From: an uncultured Collinsella sp.
GTDB lineage: Bacteria > Actinomycetota > Coriobacteriia > Coriobacteriales > Coriobacteriaceae
DNA: 64,000 nucleotides
Direction: 5' to 3'
Assembly: GCA_947642445.1 (NCBI GenBank)
Contig: CANRSF010000001.1
Location: 117,062-181,061, forward strand
Shown here piece by piece: positions 25,706 through 34,333 of this stretch. Every line of letters begins with the position of its first letter. Positions within the stretch are counted from its first letter, which is position 1. A program made the position numbers and the translations under genes. A model generated the notes under the pieces. It was not told the origin of the DNA. It did not search any database and saw nothing but the letters and a program-made list of their open reading frames with translations.

Positions 25706-27058
25706 ATGGCGGAAGAGCGTTCTGTTGGCGAGTTGCTCGACGAGCTGTTTGGCTTTGAGTCGGTAGCCAAGCGTCAGGCGGCGCTTGAGCAGTACGACCG
25801 CGGGGAGTTATTGCGCAAGGCGCGCTCCCGCGAGCTGCTGGCCGTGATCGAGGGCGTCGAGTCTGCCGAGCGTGCTGCGCGTGAGTCTGCCGTGCAGGCC
25901 GTTGACGGGCATGTGCGCCGCGTTGAAGCCGAGTCGCTTGCGCGGGCTCGCAAGCAGATGGGCGTTGTGGGCCCGTTGCAGATGGAGCGGCGCTACGCTG
26001 CCTTTTTGCGTATGGAGGACAAGGCCGAGCTGTTGGCCCGCTTGGAGCAGACGCTTGCGTTTATCGAGGTAAAGCTGCGTGCCAATACGGCGGACAGGGT
26101 TCGTGCGGCGTACGATGCTGCGGGGGCTTTGGTGCTGCAGGGCGCGGCGCGTCTGAGTAACGTGCACGTTGTGGATGCCGTGCCCCTGGATGCCGATCTG
26201 CTGTGCACGCAGTTGGAGCAGCTGCGTTGTGCCGCCGATACAACGGACCTTGCCGGCATGATTACGGCGACGTTTGAGTCCGAGCTGAGTGCGACCGGGC
26301 CGCGGAATGCTGGCGGGTTTGCTGGCGATGTTGCCGGCGACGTGGCGCTGGAGCGTGAGCTTACTAATGTGCGCGGTGCTGCGCAGCGAGCGCGCTTGGC
26401 GGCCCAAGCGTATCGGGCCGAGCGTGCCGCCCGCGTTGCGGGGAGCACGGTGGAGCCGGTGTCGTTGCCGGGGCCTGTTTGCATTACGTGTGAGACGGGG
26501 TGCGATGCCGGAGGGCTTTTCGAGTTGCTCGCTCAGGTTAAGAAGTCGTTTGAGACCTATAGGCGCGTTGTTGCCGACGGCGGGTTGTTCTGTGCCTTTG
26601 GTGCCGGTTCGCCGCATGGGATTTGCCGCGGCAGTAGTTATTTCGACTACGATGATCGGTTTGACGAAGACGTGTTGGTGGGCGAGTACGACGGTGCTAC
26701 CAGGCACAATGTTCGGCGCGAAGTTGCGATTCCCGAGCTTGTGGACGAGGCTTCGGCCGACGGCGGCGACTCACTCGAGGTTGCCGTGGCGCGCATGCGC
26801 GAGTTTAACGGACGGCGCTACGATGGTGTGCTGGACGAGGATCCTGCGCGCCATGTGGATGCGTTTTGGTATGGACTCAAAAAGCTCAGCCAGTATTGCG
26901 AGGCCGCTGTGCGTGTGGATGAGCGTGCCTGGGATTGCTTTATCGATAAAGTACAGTTTGCCTACGACGAGCCCGTGGGGCGTTTGGCCACGCAGATGGA
27001 TGACAAGCAGGTTGCGGCTTTTGTTGCCGCTGTGAATGCGCTCGGCGCTGCTGAGTAG
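25706..27058 (+). CDS. Unrecognised protein downstream of brxL
   Basis: I do not recognise this 450-residue soluble protein. The N-terminal ~130 residues are strongly helical and charged (ERSVGELLDELFGFESVAKRQ..., possibly coiled coil). A middle part is Ala/Arg-rich, and the C-terminal ~200 residues look globular with CITCETGCDAGG, FETYRRVVADGGLFCAFG and a closing FWYGLKKLSQYCEAAVR segment. No Walker, nuclease or methyltransferase motif is evident. GAGGAGG lies just before the ATG, 95 bases after brxL on the same strand, so it is probably a BREX-linked accessory gene. It is followed 27 bases later by a tiny acidic ORF, likely co-expressed. Confidence 0.6.
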   Translation: MAEERSVGELLDELFGFESVAKRQAALEQYDRGELLRKARSRELLAVIEGVESAERAARESAVQAVDGHVRRVEAESLARARKQMGVVGPLQMERRYAAFLRMEDKAELLARLEQTLAFIEVKLRANTADRVRAAYDAAGALVLQGAARLSNVHVVDAVPLDADLLCTQLEQLRCAADTTDLAGMITATFESELSATGPRNAGGFAGDVAGDVALERELTNVRGAAQRARLAAQAYRAERAARVAGSTVEPVSLPGPVCITCETGCDAGGLFELLAQVKKSFETYRRVVADGGLFCAFGAGSPHGICRGSSYFDYDDRFDEDVLVGEYDGATRHNVRREVAIPELVDEASADGGDSLEVAVARMREFNGRRYDGVLDEDPARHVDAFWYGLKKLSQYCEAAVRVDERAWDCFIDKVQFAYDEPVGRLATQMDDKQVAAFVAAVNALGAAE

Positions 27059-27085
27059 GGGCCTGATCCGGTAGGGAGTTTCACC

Positions 27086-27277
27086 ATGAAGATCGATGTT
27101 GATGTTGACCAGCTGCGCGAGAGCCTGCTCGACCGTGCGGGGAGTGCAGCCGGCGTGGGCTTTCCGGCCGCCATGCTCGACGTGGTAGATATCGAGGACG
27201 AGTCGCCCCAAGAGCTGCTAGCACGAGCCGAGCGCGAAGGCCTCGATCTCCGCGACTTTGCCGTCGACGATGACTAG
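27086..27277 (+). CDS. Small acidic protein, last gene of the BREX island
   Basis: This 63-residue very acidic protein starts MKIDVDVDQLRESLLDRAG and has the core FPAAMLDVVDIEDESPQELLARAEREGLDL. It reminds me of short proteins (about 55-65 residues, L-R-x-x-L...G-x-A...F-P-x-A) found on mobile elements of Firmicutes, but I cannot name a family. It starts 27 bases after the 450-residue unknown, and its TAG stop abuts repeat R1, which marks the end of the island. A small partner or regulatory subunit of the preceding protein is possible. Confidence 0.5.
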   Translation: MKIDVDVDQLRESLLDRAGSAAGVGFPAAMLDVVDIEDESPQELLARAEREGLDLRDFAVDDD

Positions 27278-27547
27278 GGTAGCTAATTTGAGACGGGGCG
27301 TCTGCACCCGCGGCTGCGCGAAGATGAACGATAAACCGTCGCAATGGAGTCTAATGATCTCGCGACCGTTCTATTTTGACTGCACGCTGGCTAAGTGAGT
27401 AGGCTTTATTGGAAATCCTGAGCACCCGACAAATTTGCTTCAACAAACCCGCAGGTCACAGACTTATGCTTTGGTGACGTGGTCGGCGATTCGGCAAAAG
27501 TCTACTCACTTAGTTTTGAGAGACGCTAATTGTCCGCAACGAGATCC
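27277..27547 (+). repeat. Long intergenic repeat R1 (related to R2)
   Basis: This ~270-bp non-coding element begins GGGTAGCTAATTTGAGACGG, contains a degenerate terminator-like hairpin (AACCGTCGCA...CGCGACCGTT), then CTAAGTGAGTAGGCTTTATT, and ends with the arm AAAAGTCTACTCACTTAG and GTCCGCAACGAGATCC. The same blocks occur in the same order and orientation at 30380-30710. R1 lies at the downstream edge of the BREX island. No ORF is supported. Confidence 0.85.
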
Positions 27548-27603
27548 TAGCTGGGGCGATTTATGCTCAAATATGGCCAATTCGGGACGGCTACCCCTAG
27601 CCA

Positions 27604-29205
27604 CTACGATGCCAGCGTGGCGATGACGGCTTCGTCGCCGGCGTATATTAGGGTGTTGCCATCGGGAATGATCGTTTGGCCGTCGCGCTTGAGCATCACG
27701 ACGATAAACGGGTGCTTGCCCTGCGGCACGTCGCGCAGACGCTGTCCAGCTAAGCGGCCGTGGGGAGTCACGGTGACCTCGCGCAGCGTAACCTCGGCAC
27801 GCTCTTCGAACGTTGGGGCGGCCATCACCAGCAGATCGCCTTCCTGGATCACGGTGTCGCCATTGGGCAGTACCGGATGCGCCCCGTCGCGCAGCACCAG
27901 GACCACGAGCATGTCCGTCGCGCTGCCAATGTCCGCGAGCGAGCGTCCGGCAAACGGATGGCCAGCGCCCACCTTGAGCTTTACAAACGACATGCCGTCC
28001 TCGTCGCGGTAGTCGTTAAAGGTGCGGCGCACGTCGCCGGTCGCATCGATCATATCGAGCTTCTTCGCCACCGCCGGCAGCAGCGAGCCCTGCACCACGA
28101 TGCTCGACGCGGCAATCACAAACACCAGGTCAAATAGGTCGTGTCCGCCGGGAACGCCGGCCACCACGGCAAAGAGACTAAAGACGACCGAAGCTGCTCC
28201 GCGCAGGCCCGCCCAGCTTACGAGCGCGACCTGGCTGGGATTCGTCTTAAAGGGCGCTAGGAGCACGCCGACGGCGATGGGGCGGCTCACGAAGAGCATG
28301 AACGCCATGAGCGCCAGGCCCGGCAGCAGCATCTGCGGCAGGCGTGCGGGCGTTACGAGCAGGCCGAGCAAGAAGAAGATGGTCATCTCTGCCATCTCGG
28401 TGAGGGTGTCGAAGAAGTGCGCCATCTCGACCTTACCGGTGATGTCGCTTGCGCCCAGCACAATGCCGGCCAGGTATACGGCCAAAAAGCCGTTGCCGCC
28501 CAGGTAGCTCGGCAGCGCGTAGGCGACGATGGCCACGGCGAACAAGAAGATGGTCTGCGCGCCTTCGGCCGTTGCGTGTGCGCGCTCAATCAGACGGCTG
28601 GATGTCCAGCCGATGGCAAGGCCCAACCCCACGCCCAGGATGATCTGCTTGGTCAGCAGCACGGGAATGTCGATATTGCCGCCCGCCGCGAGGGTCGCGA
28701 GCACGGCGGTGAGCATGTAGGCGACGGGGTCGTTGGAGCCCGATTCGACCTCGAGCAGCGAGTCGGTGCCGCCCCTCAGCGAAAGGCTGTGCTCGCGCAG
28801 AACGCTAAAGACGCTGGCCGCGTCGGTGGACGCCACGACCGATCCCAGCAGCAGGCCGCCGATCCAGTCGAAGCCCAGCACAAAGTGGGCGAACACGCCG
28901 GTGATGCCTGCGGTGATGACGACGCCGAGCGTGCTCAGCAGCACCGCCGGCGCGGCGACGGGCTTGGCGCGGTCTATGTTGGTGTTAAAGCCGCCGTAGA
29001 ACATGATGAACAATAGCGCCGTGCTGCAGACGGTTTCGGTGAGTGCGTAGTCGCTAAAGTCGATATGCGCCGGGCCGTTGACGCCCAACAGCATGCCGAG
29101 CGCGATAAAGATAAGCAGGGTGGGGAAGGGGAGCTTTTTGCCGACGGGTTTGATGGTCAGGCACAAAATGATGACGAGGCCGATAAAAAGAAGGATCTGG
29201 TTCAT
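27604..29205 (-). CDS. CPA1-type cation/proton antiporter with RCK_C domains
   Basis: This 533-residue protein has about 12 membrane helices in the first ~390 residues with the Na+/H+ exchanger pattern (GSVVASTDAASVFSVL, LEVESGSNDPVAYML, ALVSWAGLRGAASVVFSLFA). The C-terminal cytosolic part has two TrkA-C/RCK_C-like domains (about 400-470 and 480-530; FVKLKVGAGHPFAGRSLADI). This matches NhaP2/CvrA-type K+(Na+)/H+ antiporters, where the cytosolic domain gates by ligand. It would help with pH and ion balance at the membrane. It is transcribed toward R1 and divergently from the phosphatase gene. Confidence 0.85.
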   Translation of the reverse strand: MNQILLFIGLVIILCLTIKPVGKKLPFPTLLIFIALGMLLGVNGPAHIDFSDYALTETVCSTALLFIMFYGGFNTNIDRAKPVAAPAVLLSTLGVVITAGITGVFAHFVLGFDWIGGLLLGSVVASTDAASVFSVLREHSLSLRGGTDSLLEVESGSNDPVAYMLTAVLATLAAGGNIDIPVLLTKQIILGVGLGLAIGWTSSRLIERAHATAEGAQTIFLFAVAIVAYALPSYLGGNGFLAVYLAGIVLGASDITGKVEMAHFFDTLTEMAEMTIFFLLGLLVTPARLPQMLLPGLALMAFMLFVSRPIAVGVLLAPFKTNPSQVALVSWAGLRGAASVVFSLFAVVAGVPGGHDLFDLVFVIAASSIVVQGSLLPAVAKKLDMIDATGDVRRTFNDYRDEDGMSFVKLKVGAGHPFAGRSLADIGSATDMLVVLVLRDGAHPVLPNGDTVIQEGDLLVMAAPTFEERAEVTLREVTVTPHGRLAGQRLRDVPQGKHPFIVVMLKRDGQTIIPDGNTLIYAGDEAVIATLAS

Positions 29206-29529
29206 GGATGGTGTCCGCTCCTGGGTGGTTGGCGTGGCGCGGTCAGTTGTCTGCGGTTATTTGTACCCAAAGATGGTGGGTTATGGGCTTGGATTGCGGG
29301 CGTGCGCATTTTCGACACGAGGCTGCGACGCGGGCGGCGCTGGTCGGGGCGCTGGGCCAGACGGCGTGGCGTGAGCGGTGCGGGTTGGCAGGCGTGCGCT
29401 GGCGACTGTTGACGGTATGCAACCCTTCCCAGCTTTATTGCTACGGAGTACAATGGGTAACGTTTAAGTTCAACTTGAAGTTTTAGTTGCGGCGCCGGGC
29501 TTTGGCCGCAATGCAAGGAGAGGCGTACC

Positions 29530-30369
29530 ATGGCGATCTATGTGACATCTGATGCTCACGGGCACGTGCGTGCGCTTGACGAGGCCCTGTCTAAGATCTC
29601 GTTGACGTCCGACGACACGCTGTACGTGCTGGGCGACATGATCGATCGCGGGCCCGATCCGGTCGGCGTTATTAAGCTCGTGCGCTCGCTGCCCAACGCC
29701 CGTGTGCTCAAGGGCAATCACGAGCAGATCATGCTCGATGCCATCATTGGCCAGGATCCGCTCGATGCCGAGACCTGGGATATCAACGGTGGCTGGACGA
29801 CGCGCGAGCAGCTCAACGACATGGAATTTGACGCATACGAGGAGCTCGTGCGATGGATGGCCGCGCTGCCGCTCTACGCGGTGGCCGAGACCGAGGAGCG
29901 CCCGTATCTGCTGGTACATGCTGGAATCGAGATGAAGGCGGCGCGCGCGTTTTTGCTTGAGCATGGCGTCGATTGTGCCGATGGCGTTGGAGCGGTGGGT
30001 GCCGATCGCGAGCTGCTGCAGCAGATGCTCGCGGTGCAGTCGGCCGATGACCTGCTGTGGATTCGTCACGGCTATTGGGATGCGCCGACCGGGCTGCTTT
30101 CTGCCGAGGGCAAGGGTCCGGTCGTGGTGAGCGGCCACACGCCCACGGTGTCGCTTGGGCGCTATTGCGAGGTTGGCGGCCTGGCGGGGCTCGATGAGGA
30201 GTCGGGCCGCGGGCAGATTGTGCGCCTGGGTGGCGAGGATACCGCCGGCGTGCCCGATCGCATCGATATCGACTGCGCCGCCGCCACCGGCTCCGAGTTC
30301 GGCCGCGTCGGTATCCTGCGCCTTGATGACGGCGCCGAGTTCTATGCGAACATCAACCCAGGCGAATAA
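29530..30369 (+). CDS. PPP-family metallophosphoesterase (Ser/Thr phosphatase-like)
   Basis: This 279-residue cytosolic enzyme has the di-metal PPP motifs: VTSDAHGH near residue 6 (D-x-H), YVLGDMIDRGPDP near 35 (GD-x-x-DRG), and LKGNHEQ near 63 (GNHE), plus later His residues in LLVHAGIE and VVSGHTPT. These define bacterial PrpA/ApaH-like phosphatases acting on phosphoproteins or dinucleoside polyphosphates; which one is not decidable here. AAGGAGAGG lies before the ATG. The gene is followed by repeat R2, which includes a good terminator. Confidence 0.88.
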   Translation: MAIYVTSDAHGHVRALDEALSKISLTSDDTLYVLGDMIDRGPDPVGVIKLVRSLPNARVLKGNHEQIMLDAIIGQDPLDAETWDINGGWTTREQLNDMEFDAYEELVRWMAALPLYAVAETEERPYLLVHAGIEMKAARAFLLEHGVDCADGVGAVGADRELLQQMLAVQSADDLLWIRHGYWDAPTGLLSAEGKGPVVVSGHTPTVSLGRYCEVGGLAGLDEESGRGQIVRLGGEDTAGVPDRIDIDCAAATGSEFGRVGILRLDDGAEFYANINPGE

Positions 30370-30379
30370 TCGGTGCAAA

Positions 30380-30710
30380 GGGTAGCTAATTTGGGACGGA
30401 GCTTTTTTGACTACTTTCGGAGAATAGCGCCTTCTTGCTCGGTAAGCGCTAGAAATGAGGAGCGTCTGCGTCCTCGGCAGTGCGAAAATGCTCGAAAAAC
30501 CATCGCAACGGAGTCAAACGACGTTGCGACGGTTCTTTTTTGGCTGCCCGCTGGCTAAGTGAGTAGACTTTTTTGGAAATGCCGAGCAGCCGGCAAATTT
30601 GCCTCAACAAAACCGCAGGTCACTGACTTGTGTTTTGCCGGTGTGGTCAGGGATTCGGCAAAAGTCTACTCACTTAGTTTTGCGTGTCACAAATCGTCCG
30701 CAACGAGACC
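30380..30710 (+). repeat. Long intergenic repeat R2 (related to R1)
   Basis: This ~330-bp non-coding element shares with R1 the opening GGTAGCTAATTTGGGACGG, a terminator hairpin, the 18-bp inverted arms CTAAGTGAGTAGACTTTT (30555-30572) and AAAAGTCTACTCACTTAG (30660-30677), and the end GTCCGCAACGAGACC. It is followed by eight C residues. The arms can fold into a large cruciform or RNA hairpin with small internal stems. R1 and R2 are direct repeats bracketing two genes. Confidence 0.85.
30498..30541 (+). terminator. Terminator of the phosphatase gene, inside R2
   Basis: AACCATCGCAACG pairs with CGTTGCGACGGTT (one wobble pair) over an 11-nt loop, followed by CTTTTTT. Confidence 0.8.
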
Positions 30711-30726
30711 CCCCCCATTGCGCCAA

Positions 30727-32307
30727 TTAGGCGCCGTACGGGTTGCGGTCGCGCTCGATGCGTTGGCGGATGTGGGCGTATTCGATAATCAGCAGCACCA
30801 GGAGTAGGGCCATGATGGCTAGGTAGCTCACCACGGCGCCCATCAGACCCAGCAGGTTGATCAGGATCACCGGCAGCACTACGCTTACGGCGAAGCAGAT
30901 CAGGTAGATTTTGGTGACGTCGCCGGCATGGCGCAGCACCGTGATGATGGCGTAGATAAAGTCGATGGCCGCGGTGACGCCGCCGGCGACAACCATCAGC
31001 AGTGCCAGCGTGCGGTAGCGCTCAAAATTGAGGCCGTACATGAAGCTCATGAGGGGAATACCGGGACCTGCCATAAATGCGGCGCACACGCTGGTGATGA
31101 CCACGATCAGTGCCATAACGGCAACAATAATCAGGTCAAAGCGGCGACGCTTGCGCGGATTCGTCCAAATGCTCGACAGACGCAGAAGCTGCGGTTTATA
31201 GACAAATCCGATGCTCAACAAAATGGCCTGCGCTGGAAAGAACAGGGCATTAAAGTACAGCTGATATTTGTATGCCAGCGTGCCTTCCATCACAAACTTG
31301 GGCATGCTCTCAATAAGGTTGAACAGGAACAGTGCACCAAAGAGCGGGGCGCACTGGACAAACAGGTGGCCGACCTCGCGCAGACTCATGCGGCGCGATT
31401 TTTCGGTTTCGAGCAGGGCGAGCGGGGCGGTGACCAGCGCGAGCGAGGCAATCGCGGCGATGCCCATGGCCATGGCGGCGATGGGCATGCTGCGCGTGAG
31501 GAACAGTGCCACGCTAAAGACCGCGATGACGCCGACGGAGCGTAGCGTTTGGCTCATGCCGGCCAAATAGAGCTTGTCGGCCTGCTGCAGGCGGCCCTCG
31601 TACACGTCGGCGATGCCGTCGATCACCTTATACAGGTAGACGCCCAGGCCGATCGTGGCCATCTGCGCATCGTAGCCGCGGGCGCTGCTGTACATGAGGC
31701 CGCAGCCTAGGGCGAGCGCTCCGCAGAGCCAGCGGTTGAGCTGGTAGGAGGCGAAGGAGGTTTTTTCGTCGATGTCCGAGACCTGAAAGTTGCGCACGCC
31801 GTAGTTGCACGCGATCATGATGAGCGTGCCGGTGACAAAGGCGATGGAGAACTTGCCAGCCTCCTCGGCGCCTACGAGTTGCGTCGACACAATGGTGAGC
31901 AGCGGAAACGCCATACCCCATACGGCGGTACCCAGGGTATTCCAAAGGTAGTCGCGACGGGTGGCGTGATCTTCGTACTCGGCTTCTTGCGTGGAGAAGC
32001 CGCCGCCGTAGACAGCGCCGAGCAGGCGGTTCCACCATGCGTTAACCATGCGGTGGATGGGGCCGGGTTGGCGATCGCGCTCGCGACGACGGCGTGTGGC
32101 CTGGCTGCTGTCGGGACCGCCGGCGTTACGTTGGCTTAGTTCTTGGATTCGCGCGAGCTCTTCGGCAGTGTGCGATGCGGGGAACAGGCCGTTCTCGATG
32201 CGTCCGCCCTGGGCCTTTGCGGTGCCGCTGCTCGCTATGGCGGGGTCGGCGACGCCATTGCGGCGGGCGATGGCGCGGCGGATGCTATCGAGGGGCGTGA
32301 TTCTCAA
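30727..32307 (-). CDS. MOP-like polysaccharide flippase/lipid transporter
   Basis: This 526-residue protein has a basic, soluble ~110-residue N-terminus (ATRRRRERDRQPG) and about 12 predicted membrane helices from residue ~125 on. The helical pattern and segments such as NTLGTAVWGMAFPLLTIV and a mid-protein YFNALFFPAQAILLSIGFVYKP resemble oligosaccharide flippases (Wzx/MurJ-like MOP superfamily). It would move a lipid-linked glycan across the membrane. The start is a TTG at 32307 with AAAGGAA 6 bases before it; no ATG in a sensible position was found. No glycosyltransferases are adjacent, so substrate is unknown. Confidence 0.65.
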   Translation of the reverse strand: MRITPLDSIRRAIARRNGVADPAIASSGTAKAQGGRIENGLFPASHTAEELARIQELSQRNAGGPDSSQATRRRRERDRQPGPIHRMVNAWWNRLLGAVYGGGFSTQEAEYEDHATRRDYLWNTLGTAVWGMAFPLLTIVSTQLVGAEEAGKFSIAFVTGTLIMIACNYGVRNFQVSDIDEKTSFASYQLNRWLCGALALGCGLMYSSARGYDAQMATIGLGVYLYKVIDGIADVYEGRLQQADKLYLAGMSQTLRSVGVIAVFSVALFLTRSMPIAAMAMGIAAIASLALVTAPLALLETEKSRRMSLREVGHLFVQCAPLFGALFLFNLIESMPKFVMEGTLAYKYQLYFNALFFPAQAILLSIGFVYKPQLLRLSSIWTNPRKRRRFDLIIVAVMALIVVITSVCAAFMAGPGIPLMSFMYGLNFERYRTLALLMVVAGGVTAAIDFIYAIITVLRHAGDVTKIYLICFAVSVVLPVILINLLGLMGAVVSYLAIMALLLVLLIIEYAHIRQRIERDRNPYGA

Positions 32308-32485
32308 GGCGGTTCCTTTCTCTTACTGCGCTCTAGTATAGTCGCGGTGGTGTCCATTCGTGTTTTTGAACAGGTTGTTCAATAATTTCGGCGTGCGGCT
32401 GTAATTTGTCGGTTAACGTGCTGTATCCTGTTGAAGTTTTGTGACCCCCCGATACCGCTTGCGCGGTACCAAGGAGTTTTTACCC

Positions 32486-34057
32486 ATGGATATCGCTGCG
32501 TTTTTGCTGGCTCTTGTGCCGATCATCTGGCTTGTCGTGATGCTGCTGTGCTTTAAATGGCCGGCTTGGAAGGCCGCTATGGGCTCGTTCGTCCTTTCGT
32601 GCGTGCTCGCCTTCGCATGGTGGCGCCTGCCGGTGATGCAGATTGCCTCGGCCTCGCTCGAGGGCTTTTTGATGGCCCTGTGGCCCATTGTGTTGGTGAT
32701 TATCGCCGCGGTGTTTACGTATAACCTGTGTGTGCGCACGGGCGCCATGGACGTGATTGGCGGCATGATCACCTCCATCAGCAGCGACCGCCGTCTGCTG
32801 GCGCTGCTCGTGGCTTGGTGCTTCGGTGGCTTTATGGAGGGCATGGCCGGTTTTGGCACCGCCGTTGCCATTCCTGCCGGCATGCTTGCGGGCCTGGGTT
32901 TTGAGGCCGTACCCGCCGTGCTCATCTGCCTGCTGGCCAACGGCGTGCCCACGCCCTACGGCTCCATTGGCATTCCCACGGTGTCCGTTGCCGACTTGGT
33001 GGGCCTGGATTCCCTGCACTTGGCGACCGTTCAGCTGGTGCAGCTCGCGCCCTTCTTTGTGGCGATGCCGCTGCTTATCGTGCTGGTTGCGGGCCGTGTC
33101 AGCGATGATCAAGGCAACGTTGCGAGCGTGGGCGAGCGTCTGCACGGCGTGGCGGGCATCGCGCTGCTCTCTGGCGCGTCTTTTGCCGGTGCGGCTCTGG
33201 TCGTCGCTATGTTCGTGGGCCCCGAGCTTGCCGTCGTCGTCGGTTCCATCGTGTCGCTCGCGCTGACCGCGGCACTTGCCATGCGTGCCGAGAAGTCCGG
33301 TCACCTGGACGCGCGCTTCCACATGAATATCGAGGCCGGCGAGCAGCTCACCGTTAAGTCGGCACTTTCGGCATGGTCGTGCTTCATCCTGATCTTTGTG
33401 TTGTTGCTGGGCACGTCTAACCTGGTGCCCGCCGTGCATGCTGCGCTCGCGCCGTTTGCGAGCCACGTGCAGGTGTATTGCGGCGAGAACCCCGGTACGC
33501 TCACGTTTTCGTGGGTCAACACGCCGGGCGTCTGGATTTTCCTGGCGGCGTTTGTCGGTGGTGCCATTCAGGGTGCGTCGCCGCGCATGATGGGCGAGGT
33601 GCTGGCCGCGACTGTGAAGCAGATGATGCCGACGGTGATCACGATGCTTTCGGTGCTGGGCTGCGCCAAGGTGATGGGCTACGCCGGCATGATCTCGTCG
33701 ATCAGCGCGTTTTGCATTGCGGTCGCCGGTGGGTTGTACCCGATTCTGGCCCCGTGGATCGGCGCGGTCGGTGCGTTCGTGACCGGTTCGGGCACGTCTT
33801 CGGGCATGCTGTTTGGTCCCATTCAGAGCCAGGCTGCCACCGCTCTGGGCGTGAGCGACTACTGGATGGTCGCGCTGAACGCCCTGGGTGTTGCCGCCGG
33901 CAAGATGATCTCGCCGCAGACCCTCGCCATTGGTCTTGCCGCCGTTCACGTGCGCGGCAAAGATGCTGAGCTCCTAGGTGCCATCTTGCCTTACGCAGCC
34001 GGAATGCTGATCCTCATGAGCGCCATCGCCATGCTCGGCCAAGGCCTCCCGCTGTAG
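32486..34057 (+). CDS. lctP: L-lactate permease family transporter
   Basis: This 523-residue membrane protein starts MDIAAFLLALVPIIWLVVML and contains the LctP/LldP hallmark GGFMEGMAGFGTAVAIPAGML, then NGVPTPYGSIGIPTVSVADL and a C-terminal VTGSGTSSGMLFGPIQSQAA. It is expected to import L-lactate (or glycolate) with protons. AAGGAG lies 9 bases before the ATG. It stands alone, with no lactate dehydrogenase nearby, but next to PEP carboxykinase, which would suit growth on C3 acids. A cluster of hairpin repeats follows. Confidence 0.88.
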   Translation: MDIAAFLLALVPIIWLVVMLLCFKWPAWKAAMGSFVLSCVLAFAWWRLPVMQIASASLEGFLMALWPIVLVIIAAVFTYNLCVRTGAMDVIGGMITSISSDRRLLALLVAWCFGGFMEGMAGFGTAVAIPAGMLAGLGFEAVPAVLICLLANGVPTPYGSIGIPTVSVADLVGLDSLHLATVQLVQLAPFFVAMPLLIVLVAGRVSDDQGNVASVGERLHGVAGIALLSGASFAGAALVVAMFVGPELAVVVGSIVSLALTAALAMRAEKSGHLDARFHMNIEAGEQLTVKSALSAWSCFILIFVLLLGTSNLVPAVHAALAPFASHVQVYCGENPGTLTFSWVNTPGVWIFLAAFVGGAIQGASPRMMGEVLAATVKQMMPTVITMLSVLGCAKVMGYAGMISSISAFCIAVAGGLYPILAPWIGAVGAFVTGSGTSSGMLFGPIQSQAATALGVSDYWMVALNALGVAAGKMISPQTLAIGLAAVHVRGKDAELLGAILPYAAGMLILMSAIAMLGQGLPL

Positions 34058-34059
34058 TA

Positions 34060-34196
34060 GGCACTTAGGGACGCTCCTTTTATGCCGGCACTTTGGGAAC
34101 GTCCCTAAGTGCCGGCACCCGGGGACACTCCTTGGCTGTTGCCTGTTCAAGAGTGTCCCCAACGACTAGTCGTTTAAGAACGTCCCCAGACTAGGC
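34060..34196. repeat. Family B repeats (GGGACGTTCC / GAGTGTCCCC)
   Basis: AGGCACTTAGGGACG at 34059 is repeated inverted as CGTCCCTAAGTGCC, followed by GGGGACACTCC and its inverse AGAGTGTCCCC, then CGACTAGTCGTTTAAGAACGTCCCC. Related sequence occurs at 46912-46964 and 53559-53610. It can form strong hairpins and may end the lctP transcript. Confidence 0.7.
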
Positions 34197-34333
34197 CGCT
34201 TGCGTGCGATTTTTGACCGTTGGGCGGGCGCTTCGCCCTTGCCGCAAAAACGTTTTTGCATATCGGGTACAACGGGCTTTACGTGAGTAAAGTGCGCGCC
34301 GCGTCCACGTGTCGCGTTTTTAAAGGAGGCCCC

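Noticed and set aside
30709-30716. C8 run as a phase-variable tract
   Set aside because: It lies between converging transcripts after repeat R2 and outside any gene or promoter, so length change would have no evident effect.
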